A stretch of DNA of 64,000 nucleotides from an uncultured Eggerthella sp. (GCA_900542265.1 UQML01000009.1:1-64000); one strand, 5' to 3'. Positions 1 to 9,081 are shown, counted from the stretch's first letter. The notes: generated by a model from the letters alone, not told the origin. Made by a program: numbers and translations.

Positions 1-706
1 AACGCGTGCGACCCTCGCCACCGTGGTAACAGCGAGCATCCATCGCCAAAGAAAGTGTCTCAGCATGACGGAAAGCGCTAGCAAACAGCGGTACCAAAAG
101 AGAGGTTACCAACGAGAGGTACCCGCGTGGAGATGTTGAAAGTGCAGCGCCACGGCTGATTTGTGCGCGATGGATTGTTTGTAATTCTTGGGCAAATTGC
201 GGCAAAAAACGCAAAGCAATACCCATAATCATGGCAAGCTCATGGATGGGAACACCAATGCGTTTTAAAGGGTTTAAGAGTTGTTCAAACCCATCGGTAA
301 TATCAAGGGTTGTCGTAGTAAGCGTGAGAAGCGACATGCCAAGCAACAAGAGCGTGAGGCGGATAGCCAAAAAACATGCTTGCTGTAAACCAGCTTCTGA
401 GATGCAAATGGTCCACAGTTGGAAATAAACCTGCCCACCTTGAACAAAAAAGACATTCAAGAGGGCGACAAGAATAACAATAGCCAAAAGCGGTAGCACT
501 GAGCCAAATGCTTGGCGCATCGACAGATGTGAAAACGCATACATGCCTAAGGTAAACACCGCAACAACGGCAAGTGCAGCATAGGATTGCGCCGTAAATA
601 CAATCGCAATAAAAAAGATTCCTAGCACGAGTTTCACGCGGGGATCCATGGCGTGAACAGGACTTGTTACTGAGATGTAGCGGCCAAAAATTGCTTGCAA
701 GTTCAT
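1..706 (-). CDS. ecfT: ECF transporter transmembrane subunit EcfT (partial, C-terminus off window)
   Basis: This is the T component of an energy-coupling-factor vitamin transporter. It is the membrane scaffold that links the two ATPases to the substrate-binding S component. About 235 residues are visible, and the gene runs off the window start. The protein begins MNLQAIFGRYI, followed by the family-typical DPRVKL segment and several hydrophobic helices. Near the cut edge is the coupling-helix signature MDARCYHGGEGRTR, characteristic of EcfT. The ATG overlaps the ecfA2 stop codon (ATGA), so translation is probably coupled. It is the last visible gene of the ribU-ecfA1-ecfA2-ecfT operon. Confidence 0.93.
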   Translation of the reverse strand, partial: MNLQAIFGRYISVTSPVHAMDPRVKLVLGIFFIAIVFTAQSYAALAVVAVFTLGMYAFSHLSMRQAFGSVLPLLAIVILVALLNVFFVQGGQVYFQLWTICISEAGLQQACFLAIRLTLLLLGMSLLTLTTTTLDITDGFEQLLNPLKRIGVPIHELAMIMGIALRFLPQFAQELQTIHRAQISRGAALSTSPRGYLSLVTSLLVPLFASAFRHAETLSLAMDARCYHGGEGRTR

Positions 707-1689
707 GCGCGCTCACCACCTTGTGATGAGTCTTGCGATGAGGTGGCCTCCGCAGCATCTGAGGAGGTGGTATGCGATGAGTCTTGCGATGGGGTGGCTG
801 TCGCGATATCCGTAAGCGCACGTGAGGGCATCAGTTCCGTGAGAGCTGCTGCAAGGGATTCAGGGGTGTAGAGTCTCACCGGGAGATGAATACCCATTTC
901 GCGCAGTTCATTTGCCATGCGTTGTGCGTGTGGCAAACCTAAATTGATAGCGCGCAACTCAGTTGCATGGGAAAATACCGCTTCAGGGGTGTCTAAAAAG
1001 GCAATACGTCCTTGGTTCATAACCAGCATGCGGTCAGCTAAACGCGCAATATCGTTCATATTATGGGACACCATAACAACGGTGATCCCTTTCTTTTTAT
1101 GTAACGTGTCAATCAGTGTCAAAAAGTCATTGCGGGATTGGGGATCAAGTCCTGCAACGGGTTCGTCCAATATGAGCACCGTGGGATCCATCGCCAAAAC
1201 GCCAGCAAAAGCAACACGGCGCTGTTGACCACCGGATAAGTCAAACGGGGAACGATCAGCAAGTGCTTCATAATCGAGTTCAACCTCTTCAAGGGCGCGG
1301 CGCACGCGTGTATCAATCTCATCGGCAGAAAGACCTAAATTGCGCGGACCAAAAGCAACGTCTTCTTTAACGGTAGCCGCAAAAAGCTGATGCTCAGGAT
1401 ATTGGAACACCAGGCCGATATCGCCCCGTGCCTCAGTTGCAACTTTTTTGTCAGCTAGGTCTTTTCCATTCCAGAGTACGCGCCCTTGGGTTGGGTGGAC
1501 CAAACCGTTGAGATGCTGAGTAAGGGTGGACTTTCCGGAGCCCGTGTGACCAGCGATAGCCAAAAACTCACCATCATGCAATTCAAAAGAGATATCTTCA
1601 AGTGCCCAGGTCTGCTTGACGCCTTCTTTGATCTGGCGTTTGGTAAGAGGTTGATAGGTGTAACTTACTTGTTCGAATACAAGCGACAT
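703..1689 (-). CDS. ecfA2: ECF transporter ATP-binding protein EcfA2
   Basis: This is an ABC-type ATPase that powers vitamin uptake as a heterodimer with EcfA1. The Walker A motif GHTGSGKST lies at about residues 47-55, the signature LSGGQ at 151-155 and Walker B VLILDEP at 171-177. At 328 residues it is longer than the usual 280-290, because of a Ser/Thr/Asp-rich tail encoded by an imperfect direct repeat (about 724-746 and 776-798). The tail is unlikely to be part of the ATPase fold. An AGGAGG-type ribosome-binding site precedes the ATG. The gene overlaps the 3' end of ecfA1 by about 25 bp. Confidence 0.95.
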   Translation of the reverse strand: MSLVFEQVSYTYQPLTKRQIKEGVKQTWALEDISFELHDGEFLAIAGHTGSGKSTLTQHLNGLVHPTQGRVLWNGKDLADKKVATEARGDIGLVFQYPEHQLFAATVKEDVAFGPRNLGLSADEIDTRVRRALEEVELDYEALADRSPFDLSGGQQRRVAFAGVLAMDPTVLILDEPVAGLDPQSRNDFLTLIDTLHKKKGITVVMVSHNMNDIARLADRMLVMNQGRIAFLDTPEAVFSHATELRAINLGLPHAQRMANELREMGIHLPVRLYTPESLAAALTELMPSRALTDIATATPSQDSSHTTSSDAAEATSSQDSSQGGERA

Positions 1690-2486
1690 AACTCCTCCTT
1701 ACACGCCTCGCGGTCAATAAAGGTAGGGATGTTTACGCCCGCATCTTGCAGCATACGACACAATTGTGTGGTAAAAGGAATATCCAAATTGAGTTCACGC
1801 AGGGTGTGATCTTGGGTAAGAACATCTTGTGGTGTGCCATCAAGCACAACCATGCCATCAGAAAGCACGATAACTCTATCAGACTCAGCAGCTTCTTCCA
1901 TAAAATGAGTGATCATAACAATAGTCATGCCACGTTCATGAAGTTTTTTGCACACGCGCATAAGCCCTCGTCTACCGCGGGGATCAAGCATGGCGCTCGC
2001 CTCATCAAGAATGAGGATTTTGGGATCCATGGCAAGAACACCTGCAATGGCAACACGTTGTTTTTGACCGCCGGAGAGCGCGGTGGTTTCTCGGAGTTCG
2101 AAGTTGGTGAGACCAACTGCTTCAAGTGCATTCGTTACGCGCTCGCGCAACTCAGGATTTTCAATACCAAGATTTTCAGGACCAAAAGCCACATCGTTTT
2201 CCACCAAAGAAGTAACCAGTTGATCGTCCGGATTTTGAAAAACAGAGCCAGCTCCCGAGCGAATCACGTAAAGATTGTCGGGGTCAGCTGTATCAAGTCC
2301 GAGCGTGTAGACTTCACCTGAATCAGGAAGTAAAAGCGCGTTAATAAGTTTAGAGAGCGTGGACTTGCCTGAGCCATTGGCGCCTAATACGCAGACAAAC
2401 TGGCCATCAGGAATGGTGAAGTTGATATGTGACAAAACGTCAGTTTCACCCGTGTAGGTAAAACTGACGTCTTTGAATTGGATCAT
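1665..2486 (-). CDS. ecfA1: ECF transporter ATP-binding protein EcfA1
   Basis: This is the second ABC ATPase of the energy-coupling-factor module. Walker A GANGSGKST is at residues 35-43, the Q-loop FQNPDDQL near 83-90, LSGGQ at 137-141 and Walker B ILILDE at 157-162. The length of 273 residues is normal. It starts 2 bp after the ribU stop, with an AAAGGG-type site upstream, and its end overlaps ecfA2. The order S component, A1, A2, T in one transcript suggests a complete transporter made from one FMN-controlled mRNA. Confidence 0.95.
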   Translation of the reverse strand: MIQFKDVSFTYTGETDVLSHINFTIPDGQFVCVLGANGSGKSTLSKLINALLLPDSGEVYTLGLDTADPDNLYVIRSGAGSVFQNPDDQLVTSLVENDVAFGPENLGIENPELRERVTNALEAVGLTNFELRETTALSGGQKQRVAIAGVLAMDPKILILDEASAMLDPRGRRGLMRVCKKLHERGMTIVMITHFMEEAAESDRVIVLSDGMVVLDGTPQDVLTQDHTLRELNLDIPFTTQLCRMLQDAGVNIPTFIDREACKEELCRLYSNK

Positions 2487-2488
2487 AG

Positions 2489-3082
2489 TTACAACCCTTT
2501 AACTTGGTCTTTGACGGGAGTAATAATGTTCGATATTGATTTGTAGATAATCAAGGTAAGTACAGCATTGAGAGATGCTTTGATTACGTTGAAGAGCAAA
2601 ACCATAGGCATCATAGGCAGGATTGCATCAGCGGATCCGTACCAGAACCAAACGCCAATAGTAAGGTTGGAGACGATAGAGCCAAGCGTGGCGCATACAA
2701 TACCAACAATCAGGCCAATAATAGCACCTGCCATGGTGTGCTTGCGTTTATAAATTGCGGCAGCAGGCCATACAAAGCACAGCGTTGCCACAATATTCAT
2801 GAGCGTGCCAACCCATTCACCTAAAACCAGACCGTGGATAATAGCGGCGATACAACCTACAGCAATGCCAGCACCAGATCCGTATGCAAAGCCAACAATC
2901 ATGGCAGGTACCAGCGATGGGTCATACGTCAAAAACGGCACCATAGGCAGGATAGGGATCTGAATAAAGCTGAAAAGCGCGCCAATAGCAGCAAGAAGAG
3001 CCATGGTTACCAGTTGGCGCGTTGACCAAATATTAGAGTTAGCAGCACCTTTTTTTGGGGTTTTTTGCGCAGTTGCAGACAT
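2489..3082 (-). CDS. ribU: ECF transporter S component, riboflavin type (RibU)
   Basis: This is the predicted substrate-binding membrane subunit for riboflavin uptake. The protein is about 197 residues and mostly hydrophobic, with roughly six membrane segments. The region ALLAAIGALFSFIQIPI followed by FLTYDPSLVPAMIVGF resembles ECF S components, in which an N-terminal helix carries Ala-rich contacts with EcfT. The riboflavin assignment rests mainly on the FMN riboswitch directly upstream. An in-frame ATG at 3106 lies inside the riboswitch aptamer and was rejected. The ATG at 3082 follows a perfect AGGAGG and is preferred. Confidence 0.9.
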   Translation of the reverse strand: MSATAQKTPKKGAANSNIWSTRQLVTMALLAAIGALFSFIQIPILPMVPFLTYDPSLVPAMIVGFAYGSGAGIAVGCIAAIIHGLVLGEWVGTLMNIVATLCFVWPAAAIYKRKHTMAGAIIGLIVGIVCATLGSIVSNLTIGVWFWYGSADAILPMMPMVLLFNVIKASLNAVLTLIIYKSISNIITPVKDQVKGL

Positions 3083-3103
3083 AGGGAAGCCTCCTGTCTC
3101 TTC

Positions 3104-3237
3104 CATCCGGACTATAACCGTTGGCTTCGGAGTTGCACCGAATCAACCGCGGGGGAGCGGCTCGCGGGCTCCAGACCTCAAGCACCATGCTTGATAGAAA
3201 TCTGTTACCGCCAGTGAGGAATTTCACCTCGCCCTGA
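3104..3237 (-). promoter_or_regulatory. FMN riboswitch (RFN element)
   Basis: On the minus strand the leader reads through the conserved RFN blocks: AGGGCGAGGTGAAATTCC, then TGGCGGTAA, AGCCCGCGAGC, GATTCGGTG, ACTCCGAAGCC, and ACGGTTATAGTCCGGATGG. Their order and spacing match FMN aptamers. The ribU ribosome-binding site (AGGAGG, 3090-3095) begins about 9 bases after the aptamer's last helix, so FMN-dependent control of translation initiation is the simplest model. No clear intrinsic terminator was seen between the aptamer and the gene. Confidence 0.95.
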
Positions 3238-3250
3238 AACAGCGACAAAA

Positions 3251-3279
3251 ATACTAGCACAGTGGTTTAGCGTGGTAAA
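3251..3279 (-). promoter_or_regulatory. candidate promoter of the ribU-ecf operon
   Basis: Upstream of the riboswitch on the minus strand there is TTTACC (3279-3274), a 17-base spacer, then TAGTAT (3256-3251) preceded by TG at the extended -10 position. Transcription would start about 10 bases before the RFN aptamer, which is the expected geometry. The boxes are each 4/6 matches to the sigma-70 consensus. Confidence 0.5.
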
Positions 3280-3330
3280 GCGATGGGGTTTCTGGGCGCG
3301 TCGATATCGTGGTTGAGCGAGTGAGAATCG

Positions 3331-3383
3331 AGCGAGCAGTGAGCGAGCAGCGGGCGAGCAGCGGGCGAGCAGCGGGCGAGCAG
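3331..3383 (+). repeat. 11-bp tandem repeat array (4.8 copies)
   Basis: The units read agcgagcagtg, agcgagcagcg, ggcgagcagcg, ggcgagcagcg and ggcgagcag. The array lies between the ribU promoter and pntA. The rest of 3257-3824 holds this array, an inverted-repeat element and a pntA promoter, but no credible gene. Confidence 0.9.
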
Positions 3384-3523
3384 GCATCTTTCTCTTTAGT
3401 GGCATTACGCTTTAAACGTTTCTTCACTCTTTTTGAATTTTAAAGCCTTTCATGACGAGATCGAACTTATAGTGAGCCTGCATTCAGAGACAACTGCCAA
3501 TCGCCAAGTGTTATCAGAGATTC

Positions 3524-3627
3524 CGTGACAAAACCGGCACCTTCTGTGAGGATTTTGTTCCTTTTTAGAAAGGCGATGGGGTTGCCAAGAAAACGCATCC
3601 TCACAGAAGGTCTCGTCTTGTCAAAAA
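3524..3627. repeat. dispersed inverted-repeat element, copy A
   Basis: This is a 104-bp intergenic element with long inverted ends. The left arm is at 3524-3553 and the right arm at 3597-3627. They share the perfect 15-mer ACCTTCTGTGAGGAT and an outer TGACAA block. The 43-bp middle carries a GCGATGGG octamer. Related ends occur at 22413-22603 and 34070-34174. A decayed lone left arm (TGACGAGATCGAACTTATAG) is at 3452-3475. It could be a MITE-like element or a structured RNA or terminator. Confidence 0.7.
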
Positions 3628-3710
3628 CCCTCCAAAAAAATGAAAAACTTATTCTGTTCGCTTATGATTAACAGCCCGTTCTGATGCCTCACCATGGCTC
3701 TATAAATTTT

Positions 3711-3719
3711 TGTTATAGT
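3711..3719 (+). promoter_or_regulatory. candidate extended -10 promoter of pntAB
   Basis: TGTTATAGT at 3711-3719 has the TG extension one base before a TATAGT -10 hexamer. It lies about 105 bases before the pntA start. No good -35 box is visible at 17 bases. Confidence 0.4.
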
Positions 3720-3824
3720 GTGGCGGTAACTCAACTATAAAATTATTAGATAGTAAAGAGTCTGATTGTCAGAATTAAATCTAAGTAATGTAACCAAGAC
3801 ATGGTGGGGGGAGAGGTTGTACTA

Positions 3825-5480
3825 ATGATTATTGGAGTTCCCAATGAGTTTGATCAGGGGCAGACGCTTGTTGCTGCAACACCTGATACAACGACAAAAC
3901 TCATTAAACTGGGATACGATGTCTGGATTCAAGCCGATGCGGGCATCGCTGCTCATTATCTAGATGAGGATTATGAAGCGGCAGGCGCGTCAATTGTTGA
4001 TGGTACGCGCGTTTGGCAAGCAGATATTGTTATTTGTTTGGACGCACCACGTGCTGATCAGATTGCGCAGATGAAACCGGGCGCGCTTTTGATGAGTCGC
4101 CTTAATCCGGGTGCTCATCCAGAGTTTATTGAGTTATGTGAAAAGCAAGGTATAACGGCTTTAGCGCTTGATATGGTGCCTCGTATTTCACGTGCTCAAT
4201 CAATGGATGTGCGCTCCTCTATGGCTAACGTAAGTGGATATCGTGCTGTTATTGAAGCTGCATCGCACTTTGGACGCTTGCTGGGCGGACAAGTTACGGC
4301 TGCAGGAAAAATCAATCCTGCAAAGCTTTATGTTATTGGTGTTGGTGTTGCGGGTTTGGCTGCAATTGGCACCGCAAAATCAATGGGTGCGCAAGTATAT
4401 GCTACTGATGTGCGCTCTGATGTGGCTGATCAAGTCCAATCGCTTAATGCTGAGTTTGTACCTATCCCGGTGACCCAAGAGTCTGAAGATGGTTATGCTA
4501 AGGAAATGACGGCCGAGCAAGCCGCTCTCGCCAATAAGGTATATGCCGAGCAGGCAGCACAGTCCGACATTATTATTACGACGGCGCAAGTGCCGGGTAA
4601 AAAACCGCCGCTCTTATTAGACGCGCAAGCAGTTGCGCATATGAAGCCTGGTTCTGTCATTGTTGATATGGGTGCGAGTCCTGAAGGCGGAAATGTTGAA
4701 CTGACTCAGTATGACGAGGTGTTGGTAACCGACAATGGTGTTACTATCATTGGTCTTACCAATATGCCTAAGCGTTTACCGGGTCAAGCTTCTCAGCTGT
4801 ATGGCCAAAACATCGTCAACTTTTTAAAACTTACAACGCCTGAGAAAAATGGCCAAATAGAACTTAATGAAGACGATGAGGTGGTGCGCGGTGTTACCGT
4901 CACGCTCGATGGCGCAATTATGTGGCCGCCACCTCCGATTAAAGTCTCAGCTGCCCCCAAGGCTACGCCTCACGCGGCATCCAAGGTTGCTGACAACGCT
5001 CAAAACACTCAAAAATCTGACTCAAAGCAAGCTGATCCTGCGCGTATTGAAGGGATCGATCGCAAAGGTAAAAGCACAGGTGAGTTTGTCGAACCTGCTA
5101 TGACCACTGATGGTCTTGGAAAAAAACCTGCTTGGAAGCGTTGGTGGTGGAAGATCTTATTAGGTGTACTTGCGGTAGTTCTTGTGATGGCTGCGCCAGA
5201 GGAGCTTACCGGTCACTTTGTAGTCTTTGAACTTGCTTGTGTTGTTGGTTTTTATGTTATTACCAACGTCACCCACGCTCTGCATACTCCACTTATGTCC
5301 GTAACTAACGCAATCTCGGGCATCATTATTGCAGGAGCGCTTACGCAGGTATCGTCTGACAATCCGGTCATTTTTATTATTGCGGCAGTTGCTATTTTGC
5401 TTGCATCAATCAATATCTTTGGCGGTTTTCTTGTTACCCATCGCATGCTTGATATGTTCAAAAGGAGCTCTGAGGAATAA
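3825..5480 (+). CDS. pntA: NAD(P) transhydrogenase subunit alpha
   Basis: This is the alpha subunit of the proton-translocating transhydrogenase, which moves hydride between NADH and NADP+ at the membrane. It is about 551 residues. An N-terminal NAD-binding dI domain includes the motif GVGVAGLAAIGTAKSMGA and the RMSRAQ-loop equivalent PRISRAQSMD. An Ala/Lys/Asp-rich linker follows, then four C-terminal membrane helices. An upstream in-frame ATG at 3801 has no ribosome-binding site, whereas the ATG at 3825 follows GGGGGGAGAGG and begins the canonical MIIGVPNE. The stop overlaps the pntB start (TAATG). Confidence 0.95.
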   Translation: MIIGVPNEFDQGQTLVAATPDTTTKLIKLGYDVWIQADAGIAAHYLDEDYEAAGASIVDGTRVWQADIVICLDAPRADQIAQMKPGALLMSRLNPGAHPEFIELCEKQGITALALDMVPRISRAQSMDVRSSMANVSGYRAVIEAASHFGRLLGGQVTAAGKINPAKLYVIGVGVAGLAAIGTAKSMGAQVYATDVRSDVADQVQSLNAEFVPIPVTQESEDGYAKEMTAEQAALANKVYAEQAAQSDIIITTAQVPGKKPPLLLDAQAVAHMKPGSVIVDMGASPEGGNVELTQYDEVLVTDNGVTIIGLTNMPKRLPGQASQLYGQNIVNFLKLTTPEKNGQIELNEDDEVVRGVTVTLDGAIMWPPPPIKVSAAPKATPHAASKVADNAQNTQKSDSKQADPARIEGIDRKGKSTGEFVEPAMTTDGLGKKPAWKRWWWKILLGVLAVVLVMAAPEELTGHFVVFELACVVGFYVITNVTHALHTPLMSVTNAISGIIIAGALTQVSSDNPVIFIIAAVAILLASINIFGGFLVTHRMLDMFKRSSEE

Positions 5481-6937
5481 TGGATATTCTTGCTATGAGT
5501 TTTAACGTATCGCCTGATGCGCTGTCTTTCTTTGATCACTTTGAGCAGCTTGCATACCTGCTGACCGCCATTTTGTTTATTCTGGCACTTGCTCAACTCT
5601 CTCATCAGCGTACTGCTGAGCGCGGTAATTTGATGGGTATTTGTGGCATGGTCATCGCGCTTATTGCACTCATCGTAACGACCGTTGCGCGCGATGAGAA
5701 TGGTGCGGTGTTTTCCATCGTATTGATTTTGGTAGCCATGGCTATTGGTGCTTCTATTGGTATTTGGAATGCCGTTAAGGTTAAGATGACAGAAATGCCG
5801 GAGTTGGTAGCAAAACTCCATTCATTTGTTGGTCTGGCAGCGGTGCTTGTTGGTTATAACTCCTTTATTGCTAATCCTGGTGCCGATGGGTCGCTTTCGG
5901 CGTTTCACATGGGCGAAGCAGGACTTGCGGTCTTTATTGGTGCGGTAACCTTTACTGGTTCAATCATTGCATACCTCAAGTTATCAGGCAAAATTTCAGG
6001 TAAACCGCTTACTTTGCCGGGTCGCAACATCCTCAACCTCATCATGGTGATTGCGATTATTGTCTTGATTGGCATCTTCATCACTACGCGTGGTGTGGAA
6101 GCGGGTATGGTTCCGCTGGTGATTTTGACTATTATTTCGCTTGTGTTGGGTGCCCATCTGGTGCTTGCTATTGGCGGTGGCGACATGCCCGTTGTAGTTT
6201 CGATGCTCAATTCCTATTCAGGTTGGGCAGCAGCTATGGCTGGCTTCACCTTAAACAATGACCTGCTTATTATTGCAGGCGCGCTTGTTGGCTCTTCGGG
6301 TGCATACCTCTCTTATATTATGTGCCAAGGCATGAACCGCTCTTTTATGTCGGTTATTCTGGGCGGTTTTGGAAACGATACTGCCGCGGCTCCTCATGAG
6401 AAAAAGGATTACGGCACGCATACTGAAACAACAGCCGAAGAAGTTGCTGAGATGCTCAAAAACTCTAAGAGCGTCGTTATCACGCCAGGTTACGGTATGG
6501 CAGTTGCTCAAGCGCAATTCCCGGTCGCGGATCTTACCAAACGCTTGATTGATCGAGGGGTTGATGTGAAATTTGGCATCCATCCTGTTGCTGGTCGTAT
6601 GCCTGGACACATGAATGTTCTTTTAGCAGAAGCAAACGTGCCCTATGACAGTGTGTATGAAATGGATGAAATCAATGACGACTTTGATCAGGTAGATACG
6701 GTGCTTGTCATTGGTGCTAACGATACGGTTAATCCATCAGCTGCTGAAGCGGATAGTCCCATCGCCGGTATGCCGGTACTCCATGTATGGGAGGCAAAAA
6801 ACGTGGTTGTCTTCAAGCGATCCATGGGTAATGCAGGATACGCCGGTGTCGAGAATCCGCTTTTCTATAACGACAACACCAAGATGCTTTTGGCAGATGC
6901 TAAAAAATCAGTCGATGATATTTTGAGTTACTTCTAG
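5480..6937 (+). CDS. pntB: NAD(P) transhydrogenase subunit beta
   Basis: This is the beta subunit of the transhydrogenase. It supplies most of the proton channel and the NADP(H)-binding dIII domain. The protein is 485 residues. Several hydrophobic helices come first (YLLTAILFILALAQL, LIMVIAIIVLIGIFI), then the dIII signature VVITPGYGMAVAQAQ. The NADP-site motifs GIHPVAGRMPGHMNVLLAEA and VLVIGANDTVNP follow. All canonical segments are present. It overlaps pntA by one base, so the two are certainly co-translated. The enzyme links NADPH supply to the proton gradient. Confidence 0.96.
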   Translation: MDILAMSFNVSPDALSFFDHFEQLAYLLTAILFILALAQLSHQRTAERGNLMGICGMVIALIALIVTTVARDENGAVFSIVLILVAMAIGASIGIWNAVKVKMTEMPELVAKLHSFVGLAAVLVGYNSFIANPGADGSLSAFHMGEAGLAVFIGAVTFTGSIIAYLKLSGKISGKPLTLPGRNILNLIMVIAIIVLIGIFITTRGVEAGMVPLVILTIISLVLGAHLVLAIGGGDMPVVVSMLNSYSGWAAAMAGFTLNNDLLIIAGALVGSSGAYLSYIMCQGMNRSFMSVILGGFGNDTAAAPHEKKDYGTHTETTAEEVAEMLKNSKSVVITPGYGMAVAQAQFPVADLTKRLIDRGVDVKFGIHPVAGRMPGHMNVLLAEANVPYDSVYEMDEINDDFDQVDTVLVIGANDTVNPSAAEADSPIAGMPVLHVWEAKNVVVFKRSMGNAGYAGVENPLFYNDNTKMLLADAKKSVDDILSYF

Positions 6938-6947
6938 GAGACGAGTT

Positions 6948-8042
6948 ATGAATACAAGTCCTACAACAAGTCCAACAACAAATCCTACAACAACAAATCC
7001 TATTAAAATGGCAGTCCTTGGCCTTAATCAGGGATCAAAAATTGCACGCGATGCGGTTGCCAACGATGAAATTGATTTAGTTGCGGTTGCTGGTTTTGGC
7101 CCTCAGGCAGAAGAGGTATCGCAAGAACTCAGTGTTAAACTCTACAGCGACTACACGCTTTTGTTAAAGCAAGAGGATTTAGACGCTGTTGCCATTGCGC
7201 TTCCCAATAACTTGCATGTTGCTGCCGTTGAAGCGGCACTCGATGCGGGGGTTTCCAATATCTTATTGGAAAAACCCATCGCCTCCACTTTAGAAGAAGC
7301 GCGCCACATTATTGATATCTGCGAGCAAGCGGGTGCAACCCTGCTGGTTGGTCATCATCGTCGTTCATCAAGCAAGTATCAGTTCTTGAAAGAGATTATT
7401 GAATCAAAAAAGATTGGTGAGTTGGTAGGCATTCAGAGCCGCTATGCTATTGCTAAGCCGCATGAGTATTTTGATATTGAGTGGCGTACTAAAAAGGGTG
7501 CTGGTCCGCTTTTGATTAACGCTATTCATGACTTTGATGACTTGAACTTTGTTATTGGTATGAAGCCTGTCCGTGTGTATGCGGCAGCGCGCAATACCAT
7601 TAGAGGCAATGAAGTCGAAGATAGCGTTTCGGCAGTTGTCGAGTATGATGGTGGTGTGACGGCAAGTTATTTCTTAAGCGATGGGACTCCCGGTCCTTGG
7701 AACTATGACCTTGCTGCTGAAGAGAATACCTTCTTCACCATGTGTCCTGGGGAGAATAGTCTTCAAGTATTTGGCACTCGTGGTTCTTTTGGCTTCCCTA
7801 ATATGGATTTGTATTACTATGACGACGATGCATACGGTTGGACTGAGCCGCTCATCCATGAACACTTCGAGGTTGAGCACAATGATCCTATGACTGCTGA
7901 ATTAGATCATTTTGTCGACCTGTGCAAGGGACGCGTTTCAGTGCCACGTTGTACAGGCGAGAATGCGCTTGATACGCTTGCAGTAATTACTGCAATTTTG
8001 GAATCTGCAGAGACCAAGCAGGTTGTTGAGATAGAACGCTAG
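6948..8042 (+). CDS. Gfo/Idh/MocA family oxidoreductase
   Basis: This is an NAD(P)-dependent dehydrogenase of unknown substrate, probably acting on a sugar or inositol derivative. The Rossmann fold starts at MAVLGLNQGSKIA. EKPIA, typical of the family, marks the catalytic lysine region, and GHHRRSSSKY follows. The C-terminal alpha/beta domain is complete. The first 20 residues are a Thr/Pro/Asn-rich stretch encoded by short ACAACAA-type repeats and lie outside the fold. A start at about 7008 would remove it, but the ribosome-binding site AGGAGACG supports the first ATG. It follows pntB by 10 bp, so co-transcription is likely. Confidence 0.88.
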   Translation: MNTSPTTSPTTNPTTTNPIKMAVLGLNQGSKIARDAVANDEIDLVAVAGFGPQAEEVSQELSVKLYSDYTLLLKQEDLDAVAIALPNNLHVAAVEAALDAGVSNILLEKPIASTLEEARHIIDICEQAGATLLVGHHRRSSSKYQFLKEIIESKKIGELVGIQSRYAIAKPHEYFDIEWRTKKGAGPLLINAIHDFDDLNFVIGMKPVRVYAAARNTIRGNEVEDSVSAVVEYDGGVTASYFLSDGTPGPWNYDLAAEENTFFTMCPGENSLQVFGTRGSFGFPNMDLYYYDDDAYGWTEPLIHEHFEVEHNDPMTAELDHFVDLCKGRVSVPRCTGENALDTLAVITAILESAETKQVVEIER

Positions 8043-8050
8043 ATAAGAAA

Positions 8051-8110
8051 TTCGGGAGAAAGCTTGGTAGAAAGTTTGGGAGAAGGCTCGGTAGAAAACT
8101 CGGTAGCAAA
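8051..8110 (+). repeat. 12-bp degenerate tandem repeat (5 copies)
   Basis: The units are ttcgggagaaag, cttggtagaaag, tttgggagaagg, ctcggtagaaaa and ctcggtagcaaa. The array starts directly after the oxidoreductase stop codon and ends about 40 bp before the LysR gene. Confidence 0.8.
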
Positions 8111-8151
8111 GTTAGCTAGCAAAGTGTGCTAGATTGTGTATCCTATAACGC

Positions 8152-9081
8152 ATGAGAATTGAGCACTTATATTATTTCAAGCGTCTTGCTGAAGCCCTGA
8201 ATTATACGCAGGCTGCGAAAGATCTTTATATCACGCAGCCTGCTTTATCGACTGCGATCAAGCGTATGGAAGAAGAGCTAGGTTTTTCGCTCTTCTATCG
8301 TCAAGGAGCCAAGTTCTCCAAAATTAGTTTAAGTCCCCAAGGTCAAGTCTTTTATGAATATGTCTGTCTTGCGCTCTCAAGTTATGAGCGCGGGATTGCG
8401 CTCGCGCAAGAATATGAGGGGCGGCAAAGTTCTGAACTCAAAATTGGTACGCTCTACGCTATCCAGGGACAGTTTTGGTCTCGGGCGCTTGAAGAGTATC
8501 GTACGTTTTCGTCCTACAATCCTGAGTTTTCGATTCGGCAGGCGTTTTCTAAAGCATTGATCGCTCAGCTTAAAAAAGGCAATTTGGACGTGGTTTTTTC
8601 TGCCAAGGTGGATGGTAAGGAAGACAAGGATCTTAATTATACGGTGTGTTGGTCTCAACCCCTTGTCGCTGCTATCAATAAACAGCACCCTTTAGCTAAG
8701 CGTGCTGTTAAACAAGACTTTATTTCGGTGGCTGATTTGGCAGATGAGACCATTTTGAGTTATCGACAATCATCACCGGTATACACATCGCTCGGCCCCT
8801 TTTTGGAGCGGCACAATATTACGGTGAGTCATTTTTATGACGATGAGATTACCTTATGTTCATTGGTCTCTTCGGATGAGAATCAAGTGGCGCTGTTGTG
8901 CTATTCCTTTTTGGTGAACGCGTTTGAGGATGTCGTCTGTGTTCCCATCAAAGAAGCTCCTATGGACTTTCATAAACTCTACTTAGTGAGTCGCAATGAA
9001 ACGCACTCCAAAGTACTCCAAGAGTTTATTGACTTTATGAGCAAATGTCGCTTTCCTAATATCTTGCAGTTGCGCAACTAG
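8152..9081 (+). CDS. LysR-family transcriptional regulator
   Basis: This is a 309-residue one-component regulator. The winged helix-turn-helix occupies residues 1-60 (MRIEHLYYFKRLAEALNYTQ, then LYITQPALSTAIKRMEEELG), and the substrate-binding effector domain follows to the C-terminus. The target is unknown, but the neighbouring oxidoreductase and pntAB are candidates. No ribosome-binding site precedes the ATG. A TATCCT/TATAAC box at 8139-8149 sits almost against the start, so a leaderless transcript is possible. The 3' end overlaps the convergent receiver gene by 26 bp. Confidence 0.92.
   Translation: MRIEHLYYFKRLAEALNYTQAAKDLYITQPALSTAIKRMEEELGFSLFYRQGAKFSKISLSPQGQVFYEYVCLALSSYERGIALAQEYEGRQSSELKIGTLYAIQGQFWSRALEEYRTFSSYNPEFSIRQAFSKALIAQLKKGNLDVVFSAKVDGKEDKDLNYTVCWSQPLVAAINKQHPLAKRAVKQDFISVADLADETILSYRQSSPVYTSLGPFLERHNITVSHFYDDEITLCSLVSSDENQVALLCYSFLVNAFEDVVCVPIKEAPMDFHKLYLVSRNETHSKVLQEFIDFMSKCRFPNILQLRN

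Noticed and set aside
3083..3106. In-frame ATG giving a longer RibU
   Set aside because: It lies inside the last helix of the FMN aptamer; the ATG at 3082 has a perfect AGGAGG.
3331..3383. Possible CRISPR-like repeats
   Set aside because: The units are 11 bp and directly tandem with no spacers; the same holds for all other arrays in the window.
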